From an uncultured Polaribacter sp. (GTDB taxonomy: Bacteria > Bacteroidota > Bacteroidia > Flavobacteriales > Flavobacteriaceae), in the NCBI GenBank assembly GCA_943788865.1, contig CALSRX010000005.1:248001-312000 (forward strand): 64,000 bases of DNA. The letters run 5' to 3'. The translations under genes and the position numbers were made by a program. A model generated the notes under the pieces. The model was not told where the DNA came from, did not search any database, and was given only the letters and a program-made list of their open reading frames with translations. The stretch's first letter is position 1. Each line of letters starts with the position of its first letter. Of the stretch, positions 54,233 to 63,035 are shown piece after piece.

Positions 54233-54976
54233 ATGAAATTATTAGAAAACAAAACAGCCATAATTACTGGTGCTACAAGAGGAATTGGAAGAGGAATAGC
54301 TATAATGTTTGCTCAACAAGGAGCCAATGTTGCTTTTACATATAGTTCTTCGGTAGATGCTGCTATTGCTTTAGAAAACGAATTAAAAGATTTCGGAGTT
54401 CATGCAAAAGGTTATCAATCGAATGCAGCAGTTTTTGATGCTGCACAAGAATTGGCTGCCGATGTTTTAAAAGAATTCGGAACGATTGATATTTTAGTGA
54501 ACAACGCAGGAATTACAAAAGATAATTTGTTAATGCGTATTTCTGAAGATGATTTTGATAAAGTAATTGAAGTAAATTTAAAATCGGTTTTCAACTTAAC
54601 TAAAGCAGTAATTCGTCCAATGATGAAACAACGTTCAGGTTCTATTATCAATATGAGCTCTGTGGTTGGTCTTAAAGGAAATGCCGGACAAGCAAATTAT
54701 GCTGCTTCAAAAGCCGGTATTGTTGGTTTTTCTAAATCAGTTGCATTAGAATTAGGGTCAAGAAATATTCGTTCTAACGTAATTGCGCCAGGTTTTATAG
54801 AAACAGAAATGACCGCAAAACTTGACGAAGTAACAGTTCAAAGTTGGAGAGATGCAATTCCGTTAAAACGTGGAGGTTCTCCAGAAGATATTGCCAATGC
54901 GTGTGTATTCTTAGCTTCTGATATGAGTTCTTATATCACCGGACAAACATTGTCTGTTGATGGAGGAATGAACTAA
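54233..54976 (+). CDS. fabG: 3-oxoacyl-[acyl-carrier-protein] reductase FabG
   Basis: A 247-residue SDR enzyme for the first reduction in each fatty-acid elongation cycle. AIITGATRGIGRGIAIMFA (NADPH site, residues 9-27), DILVNNAGITKDNLLMR, SSVVGLKGNAGQANYAASKA (Ser, Tyr, Lys triad: S138 region, YxxxK near 152) and the end SSYITGQTLSVDGGMN are all standard. Single gene with its own terminator. Confidence 0.94.
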   Translation: MKLLENKTAIITGATRGIGRGIAIMFAQQGANVAFTYSSSVDAAIALENELKDFGVHAKGYQSNAAVFDAAQELAADVLKEFGTIDILVNNAGITKDNLLMRISEDDFDKVIEVNLKSVFNLTKAVIRPMMKQRSGSIINMSSVVGLKGNAGQANYAASKAGIVGFSKSVALELGSRNIRSNVIAPGFIETEMTAKLDEVTVQSWRDAIPLKRGGSPEDIANACVFLASDMSSYITGQTLSVDGGMN

Positions 54977-54997
54977 TAAAAGATAATTTTAATAAAT

Positions 54998-55038
54998 GAA
55001 AACCTGTAGCTTTTAAGTTGCAGGTTTTCTTTTTTTTT
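54998..55038 (+). terminator. Intrinsic terminator of fabG
   Basis: GAAAACCTG / CAGGTTTTC stem with a 14-nt loop, followed by a run of nine T. It lies 22 nt past fabG and inside any TTG-extended N-terminus of the next ORF, which argues for the later start of that gene. Confidence 0.82.
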
Positions 55039-55089
55039 AACAAGTTTTTTAAAAGGATAATTGTTAGCTTTACGATTCAAATTTTATTC

Positions 55090-57117
55090 TTGCAAACAAC
55101 AACCATCATATCTGTTTTAGGAGCTTTGCTTTTTAGTTTAGCATTTTCTTGGTTGCTGTATTTTTACAAATCAAAAAATTCTACAAAAGTTGATTATTTT
55201 CTATTTTCACTAAGAGCAATAAGTATTTTCTTACTGTTGTTATTGTTAATTAATCCGTCTATAGAGAGAAGAGAATTAACGAATGAAAAACCAATCTTGT
55301 CTGTTTTGATTGATAATTCCTTGTCTGTAAAACATTTTAAAAGTGAAAAAGTAGTTGCAGATTTTGTCAATCAACTAAAAATCAATTCAGACCTTCAAGA
55401 AAAATTTGATGTACAGTTTTTTAAATTTGGTGAAACTATTGGTGTGTTAGATTCTTTATCTTTTATAGAAAATCAAACCAATATTTATATGGCAATTAAT
55501 AGAGTAGAAGCACTAAACAAGAATACGGCTATTCCAGTAATTTTAATTTCAGACGGAAATCAAACTACAGGAAATTCCTATCCTTTTATCAGTACAAAAA
55601 AGAATGTTTTTCCTTTAATTATTGGTGATACCATTCCGAAAAGTGATGTTCGAATTGCACAAATAAATGTCAATAAGTACAGCTATTTAAAAAATAGATT
55701 TCCAGTTGAAGTTAGAGTTTTATATGACGGGGCTAAAAATGTAAAAACACAATTTACAATTCAACATAAAGGAAAAATTATTTATAGAAAGAACTTAGAG
55801 TTATCCCCTTCAAAAACCGTAGAAACTATTTCTACGACTATAGCTTCAACCGAAGAAGGGGTTCAATATTACAAAGCATCTCTTACAAAAATTGAAGACG
55901 AAGAAAACTTAGAAAACAATTCCAACTCATTTTCTGTTGAAGTTTTAAATGAGCAAACAAAAATATTAGTAGTTACATCGATTTTGCACCCAGATCTTGG
56001 CGCACTCAAAAAAGCAATTGAAACTAATAAACAACGTTCTGTAACAATAAGCACTATAAAAGATTTTATAGAGAAAATAGCAGATTATCAATTGGTTATT
56101 TTATATCAACCAACCGTTCAATTTGAAACAGTTTTTAATGCAATTCAAAAAGAGAATGCAAATTATTTTGTCATTTCAGGTTTAAACACCAATTGGAGTT
56201 TTTTAAACGAAATGCAATCAAACTACTATAAAAATGCTACAAATCAGTCAGAGGAGTTTGGAGCAATATTTAACAATGCATTTTTAACCTTTGGTCAAAA
56301 AGAGATTAGTTTTGAATCTTTTCCGCCATTGGATGATCTATTTGGAAATATTAATATGACATCTAAATTTGATGCATTATTGTTTCAGAATATCGCAGGT
56401 TTTAAAACTCAAACACCCTTACTGGCAACTTTTGAAACTGATACTCAAAAAAGTGTGGTGTTGTTTGGAGAAGGAATCTGGAAATGGAGAGCATCAAGTT
56501 TTTTAAACACAGGTTCATTTCAAGATTTCGATGCGTTTTTAGCCAATCTAATACAATACTTAGCGTCAACAAAGAAAAGAGAGCGGTTGTCTTTAAATTA
56601 TGATGCCTTGTATCCCGCAAACACGCCAATTGCTATCAATGCTTTTTATGTTGATAAAAACTACCAGTTTGATGTAAGAGCTAAACTAAATTTAAAACTC
56701 ACGAATACAACGACGAATGTTTCTCAAAACGTTCCTTTTTCGTTAATAAACAATTCATTTGAAGCTGTATTGAATGAAGTGCCTTCTGGAAATTATCGTT
56801 TTGAAGTATCAGTAGAAAATCAAGCGGTTCGTAAAACAGGGCAGTTTAGAATTACCACCTACCAAATAGAAGAGCAGTTTTCTAACGCCAATTTAAAAGA
56901 ATTAAAATTATTGGCAAGGAATACAAAAGGAAACGTCTATTTTCCATCAGAAAATAATCAAATGGTGAATGATTTAATTGCTGACAATCGCTATAAAACA
57001 ACTCAAACAAGTACGATTGTTACTCAACAGCTCATCGATTGGAAACATCTATTGTTGCTAAGCATTTTGTTTTTTGCAGTTGAATGGTTTGTTAGAAAAT
57101 ATATTGGTAAAATATAA
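55090..57117 (+). CDS. VWA-domain-like membrane protein
   Basis: A 675-residue integral membrane protein starting with TTG 55090 (LQTTTIISVLGALLFSLAFS). Two N-terminal helices (to about residue 60) include SLRAISIFLLLLLLINPSIE. The soluble region from 65 has ILSVLIDNSLSVKH and VILISDGNQTTG, the DxSxS and DG elements of a von Willebrand A fold. Later domains are beta-rich (VRVLYDGAKNVKTQFTIQHK), and a C-terminal membrane helix (HLLLLSILFFAVEWFVRKYI) closes it. This is the arrangement of uncharacterised flavobacterial proteins; no partner MoxR is adjacent. Function unknown. Confidence 0.72.
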   Translation: MQTTTIISVLGALLFSLAFSWLLYFYKSKNSTKVDYFLFSLRAISIFLLLLLLINPSIERRELTNEKPILSVLIDNSLSVKHFKSEKVVADFVNQLKINSDLQEKFDVQFFKFGETIGVLDSLSFIENQTNIYMAINRVEALNKNTAIPVILISDGNQTTGNSYPFISTKKNVFPLIIGDTIPKSDVRIAQINVNKYSYLKNRFPVEVRVLYDGAKNVKTQFTIQHKGKIIYRKNLELSPSKTVETISTTIASTEEGVQYYKASLTKIEDEENLENNSNSFSVEVLNEQTKILVVTSILHPDLGALKKAIETNKQRSVTISTIKDFIEKIADYQLVILYQPTVQFETVFNAIQKENANYFVISGLNTNWSFLNEMQSNYYKNATNQSEEFGAIFNNAFLTFGQKEISFESFPPLDDLFGNINMTSKFDALLFQNIAGFKTQTPLLATFETDTQKSVVLFGEGIWKWRASSFLNTGSFQDFDAFLANLIQYLASTKKRERLSLNYDALYPANTPIAINAFYVDKNYQFDVRAKLNLKLTNTTTNVSQNVPFSLINNSFEAVLNEVPSGNYRFEVSVENQAVRKTGQFRITTYQIEEQFSNANLKELKLLARNTKGNVYFPSENNQMVNDLIADNRYKTTQTSTIVTQQLIDWKHLLLLSILFFAVEWFVRKYIGKI

Positions 57118-57122
57118 TTGAA

Positions 57123-57305
57123 ATGATAGAACACTTTTTTCAATGCCCTTATTGTTGGGAAAAAATTTCAATGCTTCTAGAAAGTGGTGTTGAGTTACAG
57201 ACTTATGTTGAAGATTGTGAAGTTTGTTGTAACCCAATTCAAATAACAGCAAATTTCGAATCTGAATTATTGATAGGATTTGATGCGATAAGTTTAGAAC
57301 AATAG
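57123..57305 (+). CDS. CPXCG motif-containing cysteine-rich protein
   Basis: A 60-residue protein, MIEHFFQCPYCWEKISMLLE, with two CxxC pairs (CPYC and CEVCC), matching the CPXCG family. It is probably a zinc-binding protein of unknown role. It begins 5 nt after the VWA gene on the same strand. Confidence 0.75.
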   Translation: MIEHFFQCPYCWEKISMLLESGVELQTYVEDCEVCCNPIQITANFESELLIGFDAISLEQ

Positions 57306-57406
57306 TATTGTTAAATGCTATTATAAAATCTATAAAAGGAATTGAAAAGAATAGTTTTATCAAATGATTAAGTCGAAATTTGTATTGAATTTAAAAAGAA
57401 TGATTT

Positions 57407-57796
57407 ATGAAATTTCATACTAGAAAATGGATAAAACCCGAAGATTTAAATCCAAACGGAACTTTATTTGGTGGTCGCTTATTACAATGGATTGATGAGG
57501 AATTAGGAATTTATGCAATTATTCAATTAGAAATTCCAAGAACAGTTACCAAATTTATGTCAGAAATAGATTTTGTAAGTTCAGCAAAACAAGGAGATAT
57601 TATTGAAATAGGAATGGAGGTGGTGGCATTTGGTAATTCTTCTATTACTTTAAAATGCTCTGTTAGAAACAAACTGACTCATAAAGTTATTGTTGAAATT
57701 GATAAAATTGTGATGGTTTCTTTAGATGAAGAGGGTAAACCTTTAAAACACGGAAAAACAAAAGTAGAATATGTTAAAAATCGTTTGAAGGTTTAG
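57407..57796 (+). CDS. Acyl-CoA thioesterase (hotdog fold)
   Basis: A 129-residue single-hotdog thioesterase of the YciA/Acot type that cleaves acyl-CoA. NPNGTLFGGRLLQWIDEELG is the hallmark with the catalytic Asp and the helix; EIDFVSSAKQGDIIEIGM follows. Hexamerisation and substrate range are not visible. Preceded by a gap without a clear terminator; likely separate from the previous gene. Confidence 0.86.
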   Translation: MKFHTRKWIKPEDLNPNGTLFGGRLLQWIDEELGIYAIIQLEIPRTVTKFMSEIDFVSSAKQGDIIEIGMEVVAFGNSSITLKCSVRNKLTHKVIVEIDKIVMVSLDEEGKPLKHGKTKVEYVKNRLKV

Positions 57797-57866
57797 CGTA
57801 CATGTTCTTTTTTATTGATAATGCATCTTTTTTTTATTTTTAATGTCTATTTAGAAATCTATATAA

Positions 57867-58772
57867 ATGGGAAACCACAATCACCATCATCACGGACATC
57901 ATCATACAACAAAAAACATAAAAACAGCTTTTTTCTTAAATTTAGTATTTACTATTATAGAGATTATTGGAGGTTTTTATACCAATAGTTTGGCTATCAT
58001 GTCTGATGCAGTTCATGACTTAGGAGATAGTTTGAGTTTAGGAATGTCGTGGTATTTTCAAAAATTATCAAATAAACAGGCTACTAAAAAGTATTCGTAT
58101 GGTTATGGTCGATTTTCTTTATTAGGGGCTATTATTAATTCTATTGTGCTGATTGTTGGTTCGTTTTTTATCATTTCAGAAGCCATACCAAGAATTATCA
58201 ACCCAGAAGAAGCTAATGCAACAGGAATGATGTGGTTGGCTATTTTAGGAATTATTGTAAATGGTGCAGCAGTTTTAAAACTAAAAAAAGGTTCTTCTAT
58301 AAATGAGCGAGTAGTTTCACTTCATTTATTAGAAGATGTTTTAGGTTGGGTTGCTGTTTTAATTGCAAGTATTGTAATGATGTATTGGGATGTTCCAATT
58401 TTAGACCCAATACTTTCTTTAGCTATTGCAGGCTATGTGTTGTTTAATGTGTACAGAAATATTAAAGATGCTTTTAAAATTATTTTGCAAGGTGTGCCGA
58501 ATGAAATTTCTTCTGATAAAATTAAAGAGCAAATACTATTAAATATAGATGAAGTAGAAGATATTCATGATTGTCATATTTGGACTTTAGACGGTGAGTT
58601 TCATATAGCAACGATTCATATTATTTTAAAAAACAAAGAATTTAGTTGGCAATCATCAAAAGAAGTAAAAGAAAAAATAAAAAAACTCTTGCACGATAAT
58701 TTTCATTTAGAGCATGTAACCTTAGAATTAGAGTCTAATTTAGAAGATTGTGGTTATAAAAATTGTAATTAG
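57867..58772 (+). CDS. Cation diffusion facilitator (zinc/cobalt exporter)
   Basis: A 301-residue CDF metal exporter. The first 16 residues are His-rich (MGNHNHHHHGHHHTT), a metal-binding cytoplasmic tail. Six membrane helices follow; SLAIMSDAVHDLGDSLSLG near residue 43 has the SDAxHxxxD zinc site of TM2, and HLLEDVLGWVAVLI near 152 the matching HxxxD of TM5. The C-terminal domain has the His site HDCHIWTLDGEFHIATIHI. The range is probably Zn2+ or Co2+. Possibly read with the thioesterase gene. Confidence 0.92.
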   Translation: MGNHNHHHHGHHHTTKNIKTAFFLNLVFTIIEIIGGFYTNSLAIMSDAVHDLGDSLSLGMSWYFQKLSNKQATKKYSYGYGRFSLLGAIINSIVLIVGSFFIISEAIPRIINPEEANATGMMWLAILGIIVNGAAVLKLKKGSSINERVVSLHLLEDVLGWVAVLIASIVMMYWDVPILDPILSLAIAGYVLFNVYRNIKDAFKIILQGVPNEISSDKIKEQILLNIDEVEDIHDCHIWTLDGEFHIATIHIILKNKEFSWQSSKEVKEKIKKLLHDNFHLEHVTLELESNLEDCGYKNCN

Positions 58773-58792
58773 AAAGCTTTATCGTAAATTTG
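58763..58792 (+). promoter_or_regulatory. Promoter of the prohibitin-family gene
   Basis: TTG at 58763-58765, a 19-nt spacer and TAAATTTG at 58785-58792, an ideal Bacteroidota promoter; the ATG is at 58817. It starts inside the 3' end of the CDF gene. Confidence 0.75.
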
Positions 58793-58816
58793 AATAAAAT
58801 TAAAAATAGATAAATT

Positions 58817-59650
58817 ATGAGTAATCAACAATTAGATATTAAATTCCCAAAAGGCGGAATTTTTTTCATAGTAATTGCAGTTTTGGCAATTATATTAGTT
58901 TCTAAATCTGCGGTAACCATTGGTTCTGGAGAAAGAGGTGTTTTATATAAATGGATTGGAGGAGTTGTTACAGATCAGTCACCTTTAGACGAAGGGTTTA
59001 ATTTTGTAATGCCTTGGAATAAAGTATTTAAATACAATGTAAGACAACAGGAGTTATTTGAGAAAAAAATGGCTGTATTGTCTTCTAATGGGTTAGAAAT
59101 TCAATTAGATGCTTCAGTATTGTATCAAGCAACAACAAAAACCGTTGCTTTGTTACACCAAACAAGAGGTGAGAACTATTTACAAAGTGTAATTATTCCT
59201 GCAATTCGTTCTGCTACAAGAAGTGTTGTTGGTAGATATACGCCTGAGCAATTGTACTCTACAAAAAGAGATGCAATTCAGACTGAAATTTATGAAGAAA
59301 CTAAAAAGATTTTAGAACCTCAGTATATTCAATTGAATGCTGTTTTGGTAAGAGATGTAACGTTACCACCAACAATTAAAGAAGCTATTGAGCGTAAATT
59401 AAAACAAGAACAAGAATCATTAGAATATGAGTTTAGATTAGTTACTGCACAAAAAGAAGCTCAAAAGCAAATTATTGAAGCACAAGGTAAAGCAGATGCA
59501 AATAAGATTTTAAGCGCTTCTTTGACAGATAAAATTTTACAAGACAAAGGAATTGAGGCTACAATTAAGTTATCTCAATCTCCAAATAGTAAAGTTATTG
59601 TAATTGGATCAGGAAAAGATGGTTTACCAATTATTCTTGGAAATCAATAA
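58817..59650 (+). CDS. Prohibitin-family (SPFH/band 7) membrane protein
   Basis: A 277-residue SPFH-domain protein with a single N-terminal membrane helix (GIFFIVIAVLAIILVSKSAV, residues 14-33). The SPFH core has VLYKWIGGVVTDQSPLDEGF, IQLDASVLYQATTKTVALLH and IRSATRSVVGRYTPEQLYST; the coiled-coil part ERKLKQEQESLEYEFRL follows and the end is IVIGSGKDGLPIIL. Large rings in the membrane that protect or organise proteins are the known role of the family. Its own promoter and terminator indicate a single-gene unit. Confidence 0.9.
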   Translation: MSNQQLDIKFPKGGIFFIVIAVLAIILVSKSAVTIGSGERGVLYKWIGGVVTDQSPLDEGFNFVMPWNKVFKYNVRQQELFEKKMAVLSSNGLEIQLDASVLYQATTKTVALLHQTRGENYLQSVIIPAIRSATRSVVGRYTPEQLYSTKRDAIQTEIYEETKKILEPQYIQLNAVLVRDVTLPPTIKEAIERKLKQEQESLEYEFRLVTAQKEAQKQIIEAQGKADANKILSASLTDKILQDKGIEATIKLSQSPNSKVIVIGSGKDGLPIILGNQ

Positions 59651-59727
59651 ATTATTGCTAAGTTGATAATGAAATGAATACTATTTTATTGAATTATTAA
59701 TTTTAGTTATTTTATGTTAAAAAATTA

Positions 59728-59757
59728 AAAACCAGCTTTTTAAAGCTGGTTTTTTTT
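59728..59757 (+). terminator. Terminator of the prohibitin-family gene
   Basis: AAACCAGCTTT / AAAGCTGGTTT stem followed by eight T; about 80 nt after the stop. Confidence 0.85.
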
Positions 59758-59863
59758 ATTTCTTAAAGATGTGTTAAATACGAAAAGGGAGTGTAACTAA
59801 TTCAATTATCTGTCGTCTTATAAGTGTAAGTAAATTGAAAAAAAATATTTAAAACATAAAGAA

Positions 59864-59989
59864 ATGACAACAATCGACAATTTAAAAGAAGAAAAAAAGA
59901 CAGCCAAAGTTGGTAGTGTATATTCAAAGAGAGTTTCTTGGAATAGCAAAAGAAAATATAACTATAAATACATTGTTTCTGTATTTTAG
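59864..59989 (+). CDS. Possible 41-residue small basic protein
   Basis: An ATG frame of 41 codons, MTTIDNLKEEKKTAKVGSVY and a C-terminal half rich in Lys/Arg and Tyr (SKRVSWNSKRKYNYKYIVSV). It stands alone between two terminator hairpins (59728-59757 and 60024-60055), and the second one suits a transcript ending after it. No TAnnTTTG box is clear, and no family is recognised. It may be a real small protein or chance. Confidence 0.35.
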   Translation: MTTIDNLKEEKKTAKVGSVYSKRVSWNSKRKYNYKYIVSVF

Positions 59990-60023
59990 TTATTGGGAAA
60001 TTAGTTAGTTTTTAATAGTTGAT

Positions 60024-60055
60024 AAAAGGGTTACAATTAATTTTGTAACCCTTTT
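60024..60055. terminator. Bidirectional terminator hairpin
   Basis: AAAAGGGTTACAA / TTGTAACCCTTTT stem with a 6-nt loop and T-rich tails. It lies between the small ORF and the convergent gene ending at 60061. Confidence 0.85.
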
Positions 60056-60060
60056 TGATT

Positions 60061-60858
60061 TTAGTTTTTTCTAGTAGGCAATACGTCTCGTTCTATTTTG
60101 CCTTTCTTTATGGCTTTGTAATTTTCGTAACAATCTAGCACAGCTTCTATCATTTGTAAATCACTTGCTTTTTTGATAAAATAGTCAGAGTAGTTACAAT
60201 CAACTAACAATTTTCTTAATTCTTGTTTGTCCATTTGTAAATATTCCATCATCACTTCTCTGTCAAATTTTCCACTTAACATTATACGTAAATCGTCTTC
60301 TTTTTTTAGCTTCTGAAGTTTTTTAAGCTGTTTCGGTTTTTTGCCAAATAAATTATAGAGGAAATCTACTGGCTGAAATAAAGCTGCAACAGGAGAATTT
60401 AAGTTTTGTGAAACAGATTTACCAACTTCATACGTTTGTGGCAATCCATTTATATGGATTCTAGTAAAACGATCTTTAGGCACTTGTTTAACATCTACTT
60501 CTAATACTCCAATAAGCTTTGTTGATCTAATGACTACTTCTTTAATTTCATTGGCTTTTTCTAATAATGCAATTACCAATTCGTTTCCTTTCAATAAATC
60601 ATTTGTTACTTTTAACTTAATCGATTGAAAACCTAAATATGAAACTAAGATTGTATCATTTGCTTTGGTTGATATTTCAAAAAAACCTTTTTCATTGGTA
60701 ATGGTACCAACAACAGAGTTTAAATTTAAAATATGAGCAGCACTTAAAGGCTTATTATTTTCGGCCTTTACAATCTGCCCTTTTAATTTTGTGTTTGTTT
60801 GTGAAAAACCTATGAAGGAGATCCCAACAAAGAATAGAAGTAGTATTTTTTTCTGCAT
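60061..60858 (-). CDS. Carboxypeptidase-regulatory-like (CarboxypepD_reg) envelope protein
   Basis: A 265-residue exported protein. A signal peptide (ILLLFFVGISFIGFSQ) is followed by a TonB-receptor-like CarboxypepD_reg domain (residues 24-105): KLKGQIVKAENNKPLSAAHI, GTITNEKGFFEISTKANDTI and VSYLGFQSIKL. Unlike a TonB-dependent receptor it has no plug or barrel; residues 120-265 are a helical basic domain (GKKPKQLKKLQKLKKEDDLR) seen in flavobacterial uncharacterised proteins. Role unknown. Confidence 0.78.
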   Translation of the reverse strand: MQKKILLLFFVGISFIGFSQTNTKLKGQIVKAENNKPLSAAHILNLNSVVGTITNEKGFFEISTKANDTILVSYLGFQSIKLKVTNDLLKGNELVIALLEKANEIKEVVIRSTKLIGVLEVDVKQVPKDRFTRIHINGLPQTYEVGKSVSQNLNSPVAALFQPVDFLYNLFGKKPKQLKKLQKLKKEDDLRIMLSGKFDREVMMEYLQMDKQELRKLLVDCNYSDYFIKKASDLQMIEAVLDCYENYKAIKKGKIERDVLPTRKN

Positions 60859-61049
60859 GTAGCAAAGTTAGTAATTAATCTTTTTGGTGTAGTTAATTTT
60901 CTGTGAAATAAACGGCAATAAATTTTTCAAAATAAAAGCACAAATTGATTTTCTTACTAAAAAAAAGTACATTAGTAGAACATTTAATACAAAGGAGTTT
61001 TATTTAGCCTTATTTATTGAATGTCTTTATTAAAACGAATCAAACTCTA

Positions 61050-62726
61050 ATGAAAAAAATAAACTTTTCTACTCAATTATTTTCAGTGTTAATGATTGTA
61101 ATACTTGGTGTTTCATGTCAGCATAAAACATTAAAAGCAGATTTAGTAATTACAAACACTACAATTTGGACAGGGAATGAAAACAATCCAATAGCTCAGG
61201 CTATAGCTATATCTGGTGATACCATTCTTTCAATAGGAAGTTCTAAAGAAGTTTCAGAATTCATAGGAAAAAACACTAAAGTTAAAGATTTAAAAGGAAA
61301 ATTTATAACACCTGGTTTTATTGATACACATGTTCATTTATTGACAGGAGGATTTAACTTAAATTCTGTTCAACTGAGAAACGCAAAAACTCCAGAAGAG
61401 TTCATAAAAAGAATTAAAGAATTTGCAAAGACAGTTCCGAAAGGTTCTTGGATTCTTGGAGGAGATTGGGATCATGAAAACTGGGGAGGCAAGTTGCCTA
61501 CTAAAGAATGGATTGATGCTGTTACAAAAGACAATCCTGTTTTTATTACAAGGTTAGACGGACACATGTCATTGGCCAATTCGTTAGCTTTAAAATTAGC
61601 CAATGTAACTAACAAAGTACATGATGTAAGTGGTGGTGAAATTGTAAGAACACCTAAAGGCGAATTAACGGGCTTATTTAAAGACAATGCTACCGACTTA
61701 ATCACTCCGTTTATTACCGAGCCAACAGAAGAAGAATACCAAAAGGCTTTACAAGCAGCCATGAAGTATTTAGCCTCAAACGGGGTAACGTCTGTACACC
61801 ATATGTCAGCATCATCTCATTATAATGTGCTAAAAAAAGTAAGAGCTAATAACGAGCTTATAACTCGTATTTATGCGATGTACCCTCTTAGTGGATGGAA
61901 AAATTTAAAAATAGAAATCGAGACCAATGGTTCTGGTGATAAATGGTTGAAAACAGGAGGATTAAAAGGGTTTGTAGATGGTTCTTTGGGTTCGCATACC
62001 GCTGCATTTTTCGACCCGTATATTGATAATCCTTCAGATAAAGGTTTTTTCGTAATGCCAATGGATAAAATTTACAACTATGTTAAAGATGCTGATAATG
62101 AAAATTTTCAGGTAATGATTCATGCCATTGGAGATAAAGCCATTAATAATTTGCTGAATACTTTTGAAACAGTTGAAAAAGAGAATGGAGAAAAAGACAG
62201 AAGGTTTAGAGTTGAACATGCACAACATATAGCTCAAAACGACTTTAAACGGTTTGCTCAATTAAATGTGATACTGAGTATGCAACCATATCATGCAATT
62301 GATGATGGAAGATGGGCAGAGAAATTGATTGGCTCTGAGCGAATCAAAACTACCTATGCGTTTAAATCGTTATTAGAGGCAAAGGCTAATTTAGTATTTG
62401 GTAGTGATTGGTTTGTGGCTCCTCCAATACCGTTAATGGGTATTTACGCTGCTGTTACACGTAGAACACTAGATGATAAAAACCCTAAAGGGTGGGTGCC
62501 TGAAGAAAAAATAACAGTAGAACAAGCGCTAACAGCATACACTAAAAACGCTGCATATAGTTCTTTTGAAGAAGGAATTAAAGGAACTTTAGAACCGGGG
62601 AAATTAGCAGATTTTGTAATTATCAGTGAAGATCTAACAAAAGTTGCTCCAATTAAGATCAAAGATTTGAAAATTTTAGAAACCTATGTTGGAGGAAAAA
62701 AGGTGTTTGATATTTTAGACAAATAA
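61050..62726 (+). CDS. YtcJ-type lipoprotein amidohydrolase
   Basis: A 558-residue amidohydrolase attached to a membrane by a lipid: the signal ends in VILGVSC, a lipobox with Cys at about residue 24 of the ATG-61050 form. The TTG at 61017 is too far upstream to give a normal signal. The metal sites are FIDTHVHLLTGG, DGHMSLANSLAL, KGFVDGSLGSHTAAFFDPYI, IHAIGDKAINN, RVEHAQHI and FGSDWFVAPPIP, matching amidohydrolase_3 (YtcJ). The substrate, perhaps an N-formyl or amide compound, is unknown. Stand-alone gene. Confidence 0.88.
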   Translation: MKKINFSTQLFSVLMIVILGVSCQHKTLKADLVITNTTIWTGNENNPIAQAIAISGDTILSIGSSKEVSEFIGKNTKVKDLKGKFITPGFIDTHVHLLTGGFNLNSVQLRNAKTPEEFIKRIKEFAKTVPKGSWILGGDWDHENWGGKLPTKEWIDAVTKDNPVFITRLDGHMSLANSLALKLANVTNKVHDVSGGEIVRTPKGELTGLFKDNATDLITPFITEPTEEEYQKALQAAMKYLASNGVTSVHHMSASSHYNVLKKVRANNELITRIYAMYPLSGWKNLKIEIETNGSGDKWLKTGGLKGFVDGSLGSHTAAFFDPYIDNPSDKGFFVMPMDKIYNYVKDADNENFQVMIHAIGDKAINNLLNTFETVEKENGEKDRRFRVEHAQHIAQNDFKRFAQLNVILSMQPYHAIDDGRWAEKLIGSERIKTTYAFKSLLEAKANLVFGSDWFVAPPIPLMGIYAAVTRRTLDDKNPKGWVPEEKITVEQALTAYTKNAAYSSFEEGIKGTLEPGKLADFVIISEDLTKVAPIKIKDLKILETYVGGKKVFDILDK

Positions 62727-62732
62727 AAATTG

Positions 62733-62815
62733 TGCACATAACAGGAGTCGAACCTGCACTCACGTTGTGAACAAGCCCCTCAAGCCTGCGCGTCTACCAA
62801 TTCCGCCATATGTGC
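62733..62815 (-). tRNA. tRNA-Leu (GAG)
   Basis: Minus-strand 83-nt class II tRNA. Acceptor GCACATA pairs TATGTGC; D-arm GGCGGAATTGGTAGACGC; anticodon stem CAGGC / GCTTG around loop TTGAGGG with anticodon GAG; a short variable arm; TTCGACTCC T-loop. CCA is not encoded. It lies downstream of tRNA-Lys in the same direction. Confidence 0.93.
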
Positions 62816-62830
62816 ATAGTATTGAAACAA

Positions 62831-62857
62831 AAAAAGTTAAGCAATGCTTAACTTTTT
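62831..62857 (-). terminator. Perfect 12-bp hairpin between the two tRNAs
   Basis: AAAAAGTTAAGC / GCTTAACTTTTT with a 3-nt loop, between tRNA-Leu and tRNA-Lys. It is downstream of tRNA-Lys on the minus strand, so it may stop part of the transcript or guide processing. Confidence 0.5.
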
Positions 62858-62859
62858 AG

Positions 62860-62932
62860 TGACCGGGCTGGGGCTCGAACCCAGGACCCTCTCCTTAAAA
62901 GGGAGATGCTCTACCAACTGAGCTACCAGGTC
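62860..62932 (-). tRNA. tRNA-Lys (TTT)
   Basis: Minus-strand 73-nt tRNA. Acceptor GACCTGG / CCCGGTC with one T-C mismatch at pair 5-68, D-loop AGCTCAGTTGGTAGAGC, anticodon loop CTTTTAA (TTT), T-arm CTGGGTTCGAGCCCCAG. CCA is not encoded. A -7 box lies 23 nt upstream (62955-62962). Confidence 0.95.
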
Positions 62933-62954
62933 TTGCTTTGTTTAAAAGCGAGTG

Positions 62955-62962
62955 CAAATATA
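62955..62962 (-). promoter_or_regulatory. -7 box of the tRNA-Lys/tRNA-Leu pair
   Basis: TATATTTG on the minus strand, 23 nt before the tRNA-Lys 5' end. Matches TAnnTTTG; -33 TTG not at ideal spacing. Confidence 0.5.
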
Positions 62963-63035
62963 CTACCTATTGTTTAAAAAATAAAAGAATTTCTGCATAA
63001 ATTTAACGATATTTGATGCGTAAAAATTATAGAAG

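Noticed and set aside
55018..55089. 24-codon N-terminal extension of the VWA protein from TTG 55018
   Set aside because: The extension is the fabG terminator hairpin and T-run (54998-55038), so it is unlikely to be translated.
61017..61049. TTG start of the YtcJ-like lipoprotein
   Set aside because: An added 11-residue leader would break the normal lipoprotein signal; ATG at 61050 fits.
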